Below are positions 1 to 8,013 of a stretch of 57,322 nucleotides of DNA, piece after piece. The DNA is taken from positions 8,717 to 66,038 of the forward strand of contig JARGFI010000010.1 in assembly GCA_029210745.1 (NCBI GenBank), in the 5' to 3' direction. A model generated the notes under the pieces. It ran no database searches. It saw only the letters and a list, made by a program, of their open reading frames with translations, and was not told the origin of the DNA. The stretch is from Desulfuromonadales bacterium. GTDB taxonomy: Bacteria > Desulfobacterota > Desulfuromonadia > Desulfuromonadales > JAHYIW01. The stretch's first letter is position 1, and every line of letters starts with the position of its first letter. The position numbers and the translations under genes are program-made.

Positions 1-71
1 TGACGCAGATGGAAGAACTTAAACATCCGTACGCTGCCGGGATCCCGGCACGGCGGGGAATCGATTATTGA
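1..71 (+). CDS. cobA: Corrinoid adenosyltransferase CobA/BtuR, C-terminal end only
   Basis: Only the last 22 codons lie in the window (frame from position 3, stop TGA 69-71). They end in KHPYAAGIPARRGIDY, which matches the characteristic C-terminus of the BtuR/CobA/CobO family (E. coli BtuR ends with a KHAFDAG...GIDY pattern). The family adenosylates cob(I)yrinic acid a,c-diamide from ATP. The stop codon nearly abuts the cobU start, consistent with a translationally coupled cobamide operon. The identification rests on a short tail plus context. Confidence 0.8.
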   Translation, partial: TQMEELKHPYAAGIPARRGIDY

Positions 72-73
72 AG

Positions 74-595
74 ATGGGTAAACTGATCCTGATCACCGGC
101 GGGACGCGTTCAGGGAAGAGCCACTTCGCACAGATGCAGGCGGAAAAGTGCGCGGGAAAGCTGCTCTACGTGGCGACCGCCGCGACTCACGACGACGAAA
201 TGCGTGAACGGGTGCGGCTGCACCAGAACGCGCGCGGGGCGCGCTGGGAAACGCTCGAAGAACCATATCGGTGGCCGGAGCAGCTCTTGCCGGTGGTCGA
301 CAAACAGGGCGCGGTGCTGGTCGATTGCATCACCCTGTGGCTGAGTAATCTCTTTTTTCGCTACGAAGAAGATGTTGACCGCGTGCGCCACGAAGTGACA
401 CAGGGGCTGACGTTGCTGAAGCCACTCGATGTCCCGGTTTTGCTGGTCACCAACGAAGTCGGTTCGGGGATCGTCCCGGACAATCGCCTGGCACGGATCT
501 TTCGTGATCTGGCCGGTGAGGTCAATCAACAACTCGGCATGCTGGCCGATGAAGCCTGGCTGGTGGTGGCGGGTTTGCCGCTGCGCCTGAAGTAA
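74..595 (+). CDS. cobU: Adenosylcobinamide kinase / adenosylcobinamide-phosphate guanylyltransferase CobU
   Basis: A 173-residue protein, close to the usual ~180 for CobU. It phosphorylates adenosylcobinamide and then transfers GMP to give AdoCbi-GDP in nucleotide loop assembly. The P-loop GGTRSGKS lies at the N-terminus, and VTNEVGSGIVP, a CobU-conserved block, lies near residues 125-135. I chose ATG 74 because homologues begin MGKLILITGG. A TTG at 68 is in frame, overlaps the upstream stop and is better spaced from the GGGGA at 56-60, so a two-residue longer product is possible. Followed by cobT after 42 bp. Confidence 0.95.
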   Translation: MGKLILITGGTRSGKSHFAQMQAEKCAGKLLYVATAATHDDEMRERVRLHQNARGARWETLEEPYRWPEQLLPVVDKQGAVLVDCITLWLSNLFFRYEEDVDRVRHEVTQGLTLLKPLDVPVLLVTNEVGSGIVPDNRLARIFRDLAGEVNQQLGMLADEAWLVVAGLPLRLK

Positions 596-637
596 TAAAC
601 TCACTGCGGGCAACCGCATTTTTGCACGAGGTGGTCT

Positions 638-1699
638 ATGCAACAAATGACTCTGCATACCGCGCTGGACAAGATCAAAGGCGTCTCGGCGGTAAAACTG
701 GCCGAAATTCAGGCACAAATCAATTGTCAATGTAAGCCAAAAGGGTCACTCGGACGGCTGGAAGAGTTCGCGCGCCGTTACGTTGCGATCACCGGCCAGG
801 ATACGGTTGAAAAAAAGGTCATTTTCACTTTCGCCGGGGATCACGGGGTGGTTGAAGAAGGGATCAGTGCCTTCCCTAAAGAAGTAACCCCGCAGATGGT
901 TTACACTTTTATTGACGGCGGGGCGGGGATCAATGCGTTGGCCCGCCAGGTCGGTGCCGAAGTCATTGCGGTCGACATGGGGGTTGACCACGAGTTCAAG
1001 CCCCTCAGCGGCTTGATGATCAAAAAAGTCGCCCCTGGCACCGCCAACTTTACCAGGGGCCCGGCGATGACCCGCCCGCAGGCGATCCAGTGCCTTGAAA
1101 CCGGGATTGAACTGGCGGTCTTCTGCAAGGAGGCCGGGGTGACGCTGGTCGGTACCGGGGATATGGGGATCGGCAACACCACCCCCTCGGCGGCGATTGT
1201 GGCCGCCATCACCGGACTGCCCGCAGGCAAGGTGACCCATCGCGGCACCGGAATCAACGACGAGATGCTGGAACACAAAATCGCGGTGATCGAGAAAGGG
1301 CTTGCGCTCAATCAGCCCGATGCAAATGATCCGGTCGATGTGCTGGCCAAGGTAGGTGGCTTCGAAATCGGCGGGATTGCCGGGCTGGTGATCGGCTGCG
1401 CCGCCGTCGGCATTCCGGTCGTCGTCGATGGTTTTATCTCCTCCGCCGGTGCCTTGATCGCTTCGGAACTGCATATCCATGTGCGCGATTACATCTTTGC
1501 GGCGCATAAATCGGTCGAAATCGGTCACAGCCATGCCCTCGAACGGATTAAACAGAAGCCGATGCTTGATCTGGAGATGCGTCTCGGTGAAGGGACTGGA
1601 GCCGCCCTGGCGATGGGGCTTATCGAGGCGTCGTTGAGCGCTTATCGTGGCATCAAAACGTTTGATCAAGCCGGCGTGACCAAGGGCGGCCACCAGTGA
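638..1699 (+). CDS. cobT: Nicotinate-nucleotide--dimethylbenzimidazole phosphoribosyltransferase CobT
   Basis: The 353-residue protein has the full family length. It activates the lower-ligand base by transferring ribose-phosphate from nicotinate mononucleotide, giving the alpha-ribazole phosphate of the cobamide. Visible blocks are [11 protein letters not shown] at the N-terminus, [17 protein letters not shown], and a C-terminal LGEGTGAA whose Glu near residue 318 corresponds to the catalytic base. GAGGTGG at 628-634 is the ribosome binding site for ATG 638. With bzaF nearby, its natural base is probably 5-hydroxybenzimidazole. The stop overlaps the cobS start. Confidence 0.96.
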   Translation: MQQMTLHTALDKIKGVSAVKLAEIQAQINCQCKPKGSLGRLEEFARRYVAITGQDTVEKKVIFTFAGDHGVVEEGISAFPKEVTPQMVYTFIDGGAGINALARQVGAEVIAVDMGVDHEFKPLSGLMIKKVAPGTANFTRGPAMTRPQAIQCLETGIELAVFCKEAGVTLVGTGDMGIGNTTPSAAIVAAITGLPAGKVTHRGTGINDEMLEHKIAVIEKGLALNQPDANDPVDVLAKVGGFEIGGIAGLVIGCAAVGIPVVVDGFISSAGALIASELHIHVRDYIFAAHKSVEIGHSHALERIKQKPMLDLEMRLGEGTGAALAMGLIEASLSAYRGIKTFDQAGVTKGGHQ

Positions 1700-2457
1700 G
1701 CAAGAGGGATTGGAACGATTTTCGTTTGGCCGGGGCGTTCCTGACCATCTTTCCGGTGTTGCGCAAGCGCGGCGATGCGGAGTTCAAGGCGGACGAACTG
1801 GCGCGCAGCATGGCGTTTTTCCCGGCAGTCGGTCTGGTCCTCGGTCTGATGCTGGTGGTGATCGATTGGGTCCTCGGCGGATTGATCCCGCGTCCGGTTC
1901 TCGACTGTCTGTTACTCCTTGGCCTGATTATCATCACCGGAGCGCTGCACCTCGACGGCATTGCCGATCTGATCGATGGCCTGGCGGGGGGACGCGATCG
2001 GGCCGGCATCCTGCGGATCATGAAGGACAGTCGGGTTGGCGCGATCGGCGCGGTTGGTCTGGTCATGGTCTTGCTGCTCAAGTACCTGTCCCTCTTTAAC
2101 CTGCCGCTGGAAATAAAAGCTGCGGCGCTGTTGCTGATGCCTGCCGCCGGGCGCTGGATGCAGGTGGTGATGGCGGTCAATTGCCCCTACATTCGCTCCG
2201 AGGGGGGCACCGGCGGGGCATTTGTCGACAACGTCGGCGAACGCGAGCTGCTCATTGCCAGCGGCACGCTGGTGCTTGCCGCGCTGATTCTGTGTGGTGC
2301 CAAAGGGGTGGTATTCTGTTTCCTGGTGGCCGGCTGCGCCTGGGTGCTGATGGCCTACTTTCAGCGCCGACTTGGCGGGGTCACCGGGGATGTGCTTGGC
2401 GCGGCAACCGAGATCACCGAAGTCTTTGCCCTGATCGCACTGTTGGCGCTGTACTGA
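1696..2457 (+). CDS. cobS: Adenosylcobinamide-GDP ribazoletransferase (cobalamin synthase) CobS
   Basis: A 253-residue integral membrane protein of usual length that joins AdoCbi-GDP to alpha-ribazole(-phosphate) in the inner membrane. The acidic motif [19 protein letters not shown], typical of CobS metal binding, lies near residues 83-101, and several hydrophobic helices follow. The start is GTG overlapping the cobT stop (GTGA), a coupled arrangement. Its own stop overlaps the cobC ATG. Confidence 0.95.
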   Translation: MSKRDWNDFRLAGAFLTIFPVLRKRGDAEFKADELARSMAFFPAVGLVLGLMLVVIDWVLGGLIPRPVLDCLLLLGLIIITGALHLDGIADLIDGLAGGRDRAGILRIMKDSRVGAIGAVGLVMVLLLKYLSLFNLPLEIKAAALLLMPAAGRWMQVVMAVNCPYIRSEGGTGGAFVDNVGERELLIASGTLVLAALILCGAKGVVFCFLVAGCAWVLMAYFQRRLGGVTGDVLGAATEITEVFALIALLALY

Positions 2458-3062
2458 TGACAGCAATTAGAACCCGCATCTATCTCGCCCGTCACGGTCA
2501 GGTCGAGGGACATCAGGAGAAACGCTATAACGGGCATAACGACGTCGCACTGACCGACCTCGGTCGTGAGCAGTCACAGCGACTTGCGGCGCGGCTGGCA
2601 GCTGAACATATCGTTGCCACCTACAGCAGCGATCTCAGTCGCTGCGTCTATGCCGCCCGGCAGATTGCCGCGCTTCACGGCCATGCGCCGGTCAGCGTTT
2701 TGCAACTGCGTGAATTACATATCGGCGAGTGGGAGGCGAAACCGTGGCAGCAGTTGATGACGGAATACCCCGCACAGTGGCAGGCACGGCTTGATGACAT
2801 CGTCCATTACCCCGCGCCCGGCGGTGAAAGTCTGCACACCATGGCACTGCGGGTGCGTGCGGCGCTGCGGCAAATTATCGAGCGGCACCAGGGCAAAGAG
2901 CTGGTCGTGGTCGCCCACGGTGGTGTCAACCGGGTGATTCTGCTCGATGCTCTCGGCGCGCCACTGGATAAGCTGTTTTCGCTGGGACAAGACTACGGGT
3001 GCCTTAATATCATCGATTACTATCCCGACGGGATCAGCGTGGTGAAGTTGCTCAATGGATAA
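2457..3062 (+). CDS. cobC: Alpha-ribazole phosphatase-like histidine phosphatase CobC
   Basis: A 201-residue histidine-phosphatase (phosphoglycerate mutase superfamily) protein. The catalytic RHG motif is YLARHGQVEG with His13, and the second His lies in VVVAHGGVNR. In the cobamide pathway this family removes the 5'-phosphate of alpha-ribazole phosphate or adenosylcobamide phosphate. I placed the start at ATG 2457, which overlaps the cobS stop (ATGA), rather than at upstream in-frame codons inside cobS. The substrate is assigned from context, because related phosphatases act on other substrates. Confidence 0.88.
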   Translation: MTAIRTRIYLARHGQVEGHQEKRYNGHNDVALTDLGREQSQRLAARLAAEHIVATYSSDLSRCVYAARQIAALHGHAPVSVLQLRELHIGEWEAKPWQQLMTEYPAQWQARLDDIVHYPAPGGESLHTMALRVRAALRQIIERHQGKELVVVAHGGVNRVILLDALGAPLDKLFSLGQDYGCLNIIDYYPDGISVVKLLNG

Positions 3063-4473
3063 TATCCCCGCCCTGGTGATCGCCGCGCCGGCCAGCGGCA
3101 GCGGCAAGACGACCGTGACCCTCGGTCTGCTGGCGGCGCTCAACCGGCGCGGGCTGACCGTGGCGCCGTTCAAGGTCGGCCCCGATTTCATCGATCCGGG
3201 GCATCATGCCCGCTTCTGCGGACGCCCGTCACGCAATCTCGATGGCTGGATGTGCGGCGAGCAGCAGGTGCGCGAGACCTTTCGGCGCGGGTGCGAAGGG
3301 GCCAATATCGCGGTCATTGAAGGGGTGATGGGGCTCTACGATGGAGCCAGCGGCGACAGCGACACCGGCAGCACGGCGGAGATCGCCAGGTGGCTGAATG
3401 CCCCGATCCTGCTGACCGTTGATGCCCGCTCCCAGGCCCGGAGCGCCGCCGCGCTGGTCAAGGGATTCGTTACCTTCGATGAGCGGCTGACATTTGCCGG
3501 AATCCTTTTCAATCGCGTCGGCAGCGCAAGACACGCGCAGCTGCTGCGTGAGGCGGTAGCGTCAACGGCGAACTTGCCGGCGGTTCTTGGCTGTCTGCCC
3601 CGCTGTGACGATGTTGCCATGGCGGAACGTCATCTGGGGTTGATCACGGCGGAGGACGGCGGGAACGGGGCAGATTTTTATGAACGCCTGGCGGATTGGG
3701 TGGAGGCGCACGTTGATGTGGATGCCTTGCACTTACCCCCCTTTAAAAAGGGGGGGCAGGGGGGATTCGCCGCAAACGGAGTAATCCCCCTCAATCCCCC
3801 TTTGGCAAAGGGGGAGGCGCAGGTTCGCATCGGCGTGCCCCGCGATGCCGCCTTCTGTTTTTACTATCCGGAAAATCTGGAATTGCTGGCGGCAGCGGGA
3901 GCCGAGCTGGTGGAATTTTCACCGCTCAGCGATGCGCACCTGCCAGAAAAGCTCGCGGGACTCTATCTCGGGGGAGGATACCCGGAACTGTATGCGGAAC
4001 AGTTGGCGAAGAACACTTCGTTGCTCAACGAGATCCGTCGTGCGGCAAACATCGGCCTGCCGATCTATGCCGAATGTGGCGGTTTCATCTACCTCGCCGC
4101 CGCCGTTGCTGAGCATAACTTGTGCGGCATCTTCCCTGGCCAGGCCAGATTGCTGCACCGGCGCAAGGCGCTCGGTTATCGGGAAGTTGTCTTCACCGCT
4201 GACACCCCGCTCGGCCCGACGGGAAGTGTGGCACGTGGGCATGAGTTCCACTACACCGAACTTAAGCTGCCGGATGAGGTCGCGCGCTGCTATCAGCTGC
4301 AACGCCGCGACAGCGAGACACTCGGCAGTGAAGGCTATCGCATCAACAACGTCCTCGGTTCGTACGTTCATCTGCATTTCGGCAGCAATCCGACCGTGGC
4401 GGCGAATTTTGTGGCGTTTTGCGAAAAATATCAACGTCTTGTTCACCACGAAGGCCACGAAGAAATTCTTTAG
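3055..4473 (+). CDS. cbiA: Cobyrinate a,c-diamide synthase CbiA (glutamine-hydrolysing)
   Basis: A 472-residue amidotransferase that amidates the a and c carboxylates of cob(II)yrinate with Gln and ATP. The N-terminal synthetase domain has the P-loop ASGSGKTT and VGPDFIDPGHH. The C-terminal class I glutaminase-like domain has the nucleophile Cys341 in YAECGGF and a late His in YVHLHFG. Residues about 227-255 are encoded by a repeat inserted in frame between the two domains. The last residues (VHHEGHEEIL) and the stop come from the left arm of an intergenic CACCACGAAG repeat, so the native tail may have been replaced. It overlaps cobC by 8 bp. Confidence 0.95.
   Translation: MDNIPALVIAAPASGSGKTTVTLGLLAALNRRGLTVAPFKVGPDFIDPGHHARFCGRPSRNLDGWMCGEQQVRETFRRGCEGANIAVIEGVMGLYDGASGDSDTGSTAEIARWLNAPILLTVDARSQARSAAALVKGFVTFDERLTFAGILFNRVGSARHAQLLREAVASTANLPAVLGCLPRCDDVAMAERHLGLITAEDGGNGADFYERLADWVEAHVDVDALHLPPFKKGGQGGFAANGVIPLNPPLAKGEAQVRIGVPRDAAFCFYYPENLELLAAAGAELVEFSPLSDAHLPEKLAGLYLGGGYPELYAEQLAKNTSLLNEIRRAANIGLPIYAECGGFIYLAAAVAEHNLCGIFPGQARLLHRRKALGYREVVFTADTPLGPTGSVARGHEFHYTELKLPDEVARCYQLQRRDSETLGSEGYRINNVLGSYVHLHFGSNPTVAANFVAFCEKYQRLVHHEGHEEIL
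3734..3817. repeat. Double G/C-run palindromic element inside cbiA
   Basis: The left unit is CCCCCCTTT-AAA-AAGGGGGGG followed by CAGGGGGGATT. A 15-base spacer and an inverted second unit (AATCCCCCTCAATCCCCC, then TTTGGCAAAGGGGGA) follow. The whole is a roughly symmetrical inverted repeat. It is in frame with cbiA and codes PPFKKGGQGGF...VIPLNPPLAKGEA, Gly/Pro/Lys-rich sequence not expected in CbiA. A related single unit lies in cbiD. It looks like a REP-type mobile palindrome tolerated at a domain boundary. Confidence 0.85.
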
Positions 4474-4548
4474 CCAGACGAAGCAAGAACGTCAATAACG
4501 CCTCTGGGGATCGGTCTTGCTTCGTGCCCTTCGTGTGCTTCGTGGTGC
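4442..4548. repeat. CACCACGAAG-type inverted repeat, copy A
   Basis: The left arm TTCACCACGAAGGCCACGAA at 4442-4461 is answered by the complementary right arm CTTCGTGCCCTTCGTG...CTTCGTGGTG ending near 4547. About 55 bases separate them. The left arm lies inside the 3' end of cbiA and supplies its last codons and stop. Similar elements occur at 5911-6000, 12213-12300, 16256-16287 (half), 17364-17463 and 31730-31760 (half). Confidence 0.85.
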
Positions 4549-4582
4549 AATAAAATTTAACTGAATTTCAGGAGGCAGTACA

Positions 4583-5890
4583 TTGGCAACACAGATTGAA
4601 CTGGCCCGGCAGGGCGTGACCACGACGCAGATGACGACGATCGCCGAGCGCGAGAATATCGAATCCGAATTTGTGCGGCAGATGGTCGCGGAAGGGAAGA
4701 TCGTCATTCCGTGGAACCACAACCGCAAGCCGCTGGCGGTTGGCATCGGCAAGGGGTTAAGCACCAAGATCAACGCGTCGATCGGCACCTCTTCCGACAT
4801 TGTCGATTATGACGCCGAAGTGCGCAAAGCCAAGGCCGCACAGGCTGCCGGGGCGGATACGCTGATGGAGCTCTCGGTCGGCGGCGACCTCGACCGGGTG
4901 CGGCGCGAAGTCATCGCCGCTGTCGATCTGCCGGTCGGCAACGTGCCGCTCTATCAGGCCTTCTGCGAGGCGGCGCGCAAGTACGGCGATCCGAACAAGC
5001 TTGACGAGGAGATGCTCTTCGACATCATCGAGCAGCAATGCGCCGACGGCATGGCGTTTATGGCGGTCCATTGCGGGATCAACCTCTATACCCTGGAGCG
5101 GCTGCGCAAGCAGGGCTACCGCTACGGCGGGCTGGTCTCCAAAGGGGGCGTGTCGATGGTCGCCTGGATGATCGCCAACAACCGGGAAAACCCACTTTAC
5201 GAAAAATTCGACCGGGTGGTCGACATCCTGAAAAAATACGATACTGTCCTGTCCCTCGGCAATGGTCTGCGCGCCGGGGCGATTCACGATTCGTCCGACC
5301 GGGCACAGATTCAGGAGTTGCTGATCAACTGCGAGCTGGCCGAACTCGGACGCGAGATGGGGTGTCAGATGCTGGTCGAAGGGCCGGGGCATGTGCCCCT
5401 CGATGAGATCGAAGGAAATATCCAGCTCCAAAAACGGATGAGCGGCGGCGCGCCGTACTACATGCTCGGGCCGATCCCCTGCGATGTCGCCCCCGGCTAC
5501 GATCATATCACCGCCGCCATCGGTTCGGCGCAGTCGAGTCGCTACGGCGCCGACCTGATCTGCTATATCACTCCGGCCGAGCATCTGGCGTTGCCGAACG
5601 AGCAGGATGTCATCGACGGCGTCAAGACCGCGAAGATCGCCGCCTACATCGGCGACATGAACAAATATCCGGAAAAAGGGCGCGAGCGCGACAAGGAGAT
5701 GAGCAAGGCGCGTCGCGATCTCAACTGGGAAAAACAGTTTGAACTGGCGCTCTTTCCCGACGATGCCAGGGCGATTCGCGCCAGCCGCACGCCGGAAGCT
5801 GAAGACACCTGCACCATGTGCGGCGAATTCTGCGCCTCGCGCGGCGCGGGGAAACTTTTTGCCGGTGATTTGAAAGGCGACAAAATATAA
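4583..5890 (+). CDS. bzaF: 5-hydroxybenzimidazole synthase BzaF (ThiC-like radical SAM)
   Basis: A 435-residue ThiC-superfamily protein. Within a cobamide operon this points to BzaF, which converts aminoimidazole ribotide to 5-hydroxybenzimidazole, the lower-ligand base, rather than to the thiamin enzyme. The barrel segments GTSSDIVDY, DTLMELSVGG, VEGPGHVPLDEI and MLGPIPCDVAPGYDH are present. The C-terminal cluster reads CTMCGEFC (Cys410, 413, 417), i.e. CX2CX3C, one residue tighter than the CX2CX4C of ThiC. The start is TTG 4583, supported by AGGAGG at 4570-4575. A plain ThiC is the alternative, but it is less likely here because no other thiamin gene is nearby. Confidence 0.88.
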   Translation: MATQIELARQGVTTTQMTTIAERENIESEFVRQMVAEGKIVIPWNHNRKPLAVGIGKGLSTKINASIGTSSDIVDYDAEVRKAKAAQAAGADTLMELSVGGDLDRVRREVIAAVDLPVGNVPLYQAFCEAARKYGDPNKLDEEMLFDIIEQQCADGMAFMAVHCGINLYTLERLRKQGYRYGGLVSKGGVSMVAWMIANNRENPLYEKFDRVVDILKKYDTVLSLGNGLRAGAIHDSSDRAQIQELLINCELAELGREMGCQMLVEGPGHVPLDEIEGNIQLQKRMSGGAPYYMLGPIPCDVAPGYDHITAAIGSAQSSRYGADLICYITPAEHLALPNEQDVIDGVKTAKIAAYIGDMNKYPEKGRERDKEMSKARRDLNWEKQFELALFPDDARAIRASRTPEAEDTCTMCGEFCASRGAGKLFAGDLKGDKI

Positions 5891-5910
5891 AACAGGATAA
5901 TCAGGAGCAT

Positions 5911-6000
5911 CCACCACGAAGAGCACGAAGGTCACGAAGACAAAGATTCTAATAAATACCTAAAGACCCTCTTCGTGTTCTCTGTGCCCTTCGCGGTGAA
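5911..6000. repeat. CACCACGAAG-type inverted repeat, copy B
   Basis: The left arm at 5911-5940 reads CCACCACGAAGAGCACGAAG and on. The right arm at 5971-6000 reads CTTCGTGTTCTCTGTGCCCT and ends CGCGGTGAA. The centre is about 30 bases and AT-rich. It lies directly upstream of the cobalamin riboswitch, so any transcript entering from bzaF would carry this hairpin. Confidence 0.85.
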
Positions 6001-6034
6001 ACTGATTTTGCCCGTTTTTCATAAAAATTGAACC

Positions 6035-6180
6035 GTTTCCAGGCGCAGGAAAGTGGAGTGCAAGGCTCCCGCGGACCCGCCGCTGTGACGGGGGACTGAC
6101 CTCTCATAAGGCCACTGCCGGTTTTCAAGCCGGGCGGGAAGGCGGGAGGAAGGGGCGATCCCGGAGTAGGGGCGAAAAAT
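6035..6180 (+). promoter_or_regulatory. Cobalamin (AdoCbl) riboswitch upstream of cbiX
   Basis: The order of elements fits the cobalamin aptamer: GGAAAGTGGAGTGCAAGGCTCC, CCCGCCGCTGTGACGGGGG (the CCGCNRCTGT-type loop), a GGCCACTG block at 6113-6120, the pair CCGGTTTTCAAGCCGG, GGGAAGGCGGGAGGAAGG, and a B12-box-like GATCCCGGAGTAGG at 6158-6171. In this family bound adenosylcobalamin turns expression off. It would control the cbiX-cbiC-cbiMNQO series. Its 3' edge merges with a perfect palindrome (6166-6193), so the expression platform is unusual. No promoter was identified with confidence. Confidence 0.87.
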
Positions 6181-6193
6181 TTTTCGCCCCTAC
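6166..6193. repeat. Perfect 28-base palindrome at riboswitch 3' edge
   Basis: Two 14-base arms, GTAGGGGCGAAAAA and its exact complement, meet with no spacer. The first bases overlap the B12-box-like GGAGTAGG. With A5/T5 in the stem centre and no U-run after it, it is not a classic terminator. It could act as the expression-platform hairpin or be a mobile palindrome that landed there. The cbiX ribosome binding site follows about 30 bases on. Confidence 0.85.
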
Positions 6194-6240
6194 AAAACGG
6201 CGACAGAATTAATCGCCACGACAAAAGGAGATCAACATTT

Positions 6241-6621
6241 ATGAAGACCGCCATACTGCTGATGGGACACGGTTCCCGCATTGCCGAGGCCAACCGTGCC
6301 CTTAACACTATCGCCGCGCTGGTCAAGGAACAGACCGGTTATGAAATTATCGAGGTATCGTTCCGGGAGATGCATCCCCCCTCGATTCAGGACGGTATCG
6401 ACCGCTGTGTCGCCCAGGGCGCCCGGCGCATCCTGCTCTATCCCTATTTTCTCTTTGCCGGAGCCCATGTACTGGAGGATCTGCCAGCGGAAATGGCAGC
6501 GGCGGTCAAGCGTCATCCCGGTCTGCAAATGAAACTCGGCAAGCCGCTCGGCGTTCACCCCAAGCTGGCCGAGATCGTGACCGAACGGGTGACTGAATCG
6601 CTGACCGAGGCGGGATGGTAA
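6241..6621 (+). CDS. cbiX: Sirohydrochlorin cobaltochelatase, short CbiX
   Basis: A 126-residue protein matching the half-size CbiX(S) chelatases of archaea and some bacteria, which act as homodimers. It inserts Co2+ into sirohydrochlorin, the entry step of the cobalt-early pathway. The N-terminal LLMGHGSR carries a metal-binding His, and the second is in FAGAHVLEDLP. The ribosome binding site AAAGGAGAT sits about 10 bases before ATG 6241. It is the first gene after the riboswitch. A ferrochelatase role for siroheme is possible but less likely in this context. Confidence 0.93.
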   Translation: MKTAILLMGHGSRIAEANRALNTIAALVKEQTGYEIIEVSFREMHPPSIQDGIDRCVAQGARRILLYPYFLFAGAHVLEDLPAEMAAAVKRHPGLQMKLGKPLGVHPKLAEIVTERVTESLTEAGW

Positions 6622-6649
6622 GGTACCGGCAGCACGGGAGAGACGACGT

Positions 6650-7285
6650 ATGAGCAATACCATTATGCTTGACCCGCAAGCGATTGAAAGCCGCAGTTTT
6701 GAACTTATCGATGCGGAAGCGGGCACACATCCCTTTTCGGCACAGGAATGGCCGGTGGTGCGACGCATCGTGCACACCACCGCCGATTTTGAATTTATCG
6801 CGAATACTGTCTTTGCCCCCGGCGTGCTTGATTCGGCTCTGACCGCGATCCGCGCCGGAGCCAAAGTCCTGTGCGACACCAACATGGTGGCGGCCGGGGT
6901 CAGCAAGCCGCGGTTGCAGGCGTTCGGTGGCAGCGTCGTCTGCCATGTCGCCGATGCCGATGTGGCCGGGGAGGCGAAAGAAGCCGGGATGACCCGCTCG
7001 ATCATCGCCCTGCGCAAGGGCGTTGCGGCAGGATGTACCATCTTCCTGATCGGCAATGCGCCGACCGCCCTTTATGAACTGCTCGCGCTGGCCCAGGCCG
7101 GCAAGGTGACTCCGGCGCTGGTGGTCGGCTGCCCGGTCGGTTTTGTCGGCGCGGCGGAATCGAAGGAGGCGCTCTTCGCCAGTAATCTGCCTTACATCGT
7201 CTGTCGCGGGCGCAAGGGTGGTTCGGCGATTGCCGCCGCAATCTTCAACGCCCTGACCATTCTCGCCCACGCGGAGTCCGCATGA
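6650..7285 (+). CDS. cbiC: Cobalt-precorrin-8 methylmutase CbiC
   Basis: A 211-residue protein, the normal CbiC/CobH length. It moves the C11 methyl to C12, turning cobalt-precorrin-8 into cobyrinate. The blocks VVRRIVHTTADFEF with the catalytic His, LCDTNMVAAGV, and GNAPTALYEL...VVGCPVGFVGAAESK are family hallmarks. The stop overlaps the cbiM ATG (ATGA-type), so the two are coupled. Confidence 0.96.
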   Translation: MSNTIMLDPQAIESRSFELIDAEAGTHPFSAQEWPVVRRIVHTTADFEFIANTVFAPGVLDSALTAIRAGAKVLCDTNMVAAGVSKPRLQAFGGSVVCHVADADVAGEAKEAGMTRSIIALRKGVAAGCTIFLIGNAPTALYELLALAQAGKVTPALVVGCPVGFVGAAESKEALFASNLPYIVCRGRKGGSAIAAAIFNALTILAHAESA

Positions 7286-8013
7286 AACCGCTCGTATTGC
7301 TCGCGTTGATGCTCGGGTTCTTCCCGCTACCGGTTGCCGCGATGCATATCAGTGAGGGAATTTTGCCAGGCGGGTGGGCGATTCTCTGGTTTGTGGTCGC
7401 GGCCCCTTTCGTCGCTTGGGGGGGGTGGCGAATCAACCAGCGCCGCGCTATCGATCCCGGCTACATTTCACTGGTGGGAATCTTCGGGGCGGCGGTTTTC
7501 GTCTTCAGTTGTTTTCCGCTGCCAGTACCGGTGGCGGGGAGTACCGCCCATCCAGCGGGAACCGGTCTGAGCGCGATTCTGCTCGGTGGTCCGGCGAGCG
7601 TGGTGGTGGCTTTTATCTCTCTCCTTCTCCAGGCGCTGTTTCTGGCGCACGGGGGGCTGACCACCCTTGGCGGGAATACTTTTTCGATGGGCGTTGTCGG
7701 TTCGTTCAGCGGCCTGGCCGCGTTCAAACTGGCCCGCCTGTGCCAGGGCAACCTTTTCTGGTCAGGGTTCGCCGCCGGGGTCGCCTCCGATCTGTTGACC
7801 TATCTGGGAACCGCGACCGAGATGGCACTGGCACTGCATGGCAACACCCCGCTCCTGACGGTGCTCGGGCAGATTTACCTCGCCTTCATGCCGACCCAAG
7901 TGCCGATTTCGATCCTCGAAGGAGTCATCATTGGCGGGATGCTGGTTTATGTCCGCAAACACCGCCCCGACATTCTGTGCAAGCTGAAGATTATCACTGC
8001 GGAGGAGAGATGA
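7282..8013 (+). CDS. cbiM: Cobalt ECF transporter S component CbiM
   Basis: A 243-residue polytopic membrane protein. A cleavable N-terminal segment ends in PVAA, followed by MHISEGILPGGWAI. In CbiM/NikM the processed N-terminus Met-His forms the metal site, so cleavage between Ala and Met is predicted. Several transmembrane helices and a GLGxGG-like LGGPASVVVAFISLLLQALFL region follow. It imports Co2+ with CbiN, CbiQ and CbiO, encoded next. It overlaps cbiC at the start and cbiN at the end. Confidence 0.95.
   Translation: MKPLVLLALMLGFFPLPVAAMHISEGILPGGWAILWFVVAAPFVAWGGWRINQRRAIDPGYISLVGIFGAAVFVFSCFPLPVPVAGSTAHPAGTGLSAILLGGPASVVVAFISLLLQALFLAHGGLTTLGGNTFSMGVVGSFSGLAAFKLARLCQGNLFWSGFAAGVASDLLTYLGTATEMALALHGNTPLLTVLGQIYLAFMPTQVPISILEGVIIGGMLVYVRKHRPDILCKLKIITAEER

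Noticed and set aside
746-1693. A 315-codon frame opposite cobT
   Set aside because: Antisense shadow. cobT has full family motifs on the + strand.
4583-5890. Calling the ThiC-like gene thiC
   Set aside because: The cobamide context and the CX2CX3C tail favour BzaF; no thiamin genes nearby. Kept as an alternative.
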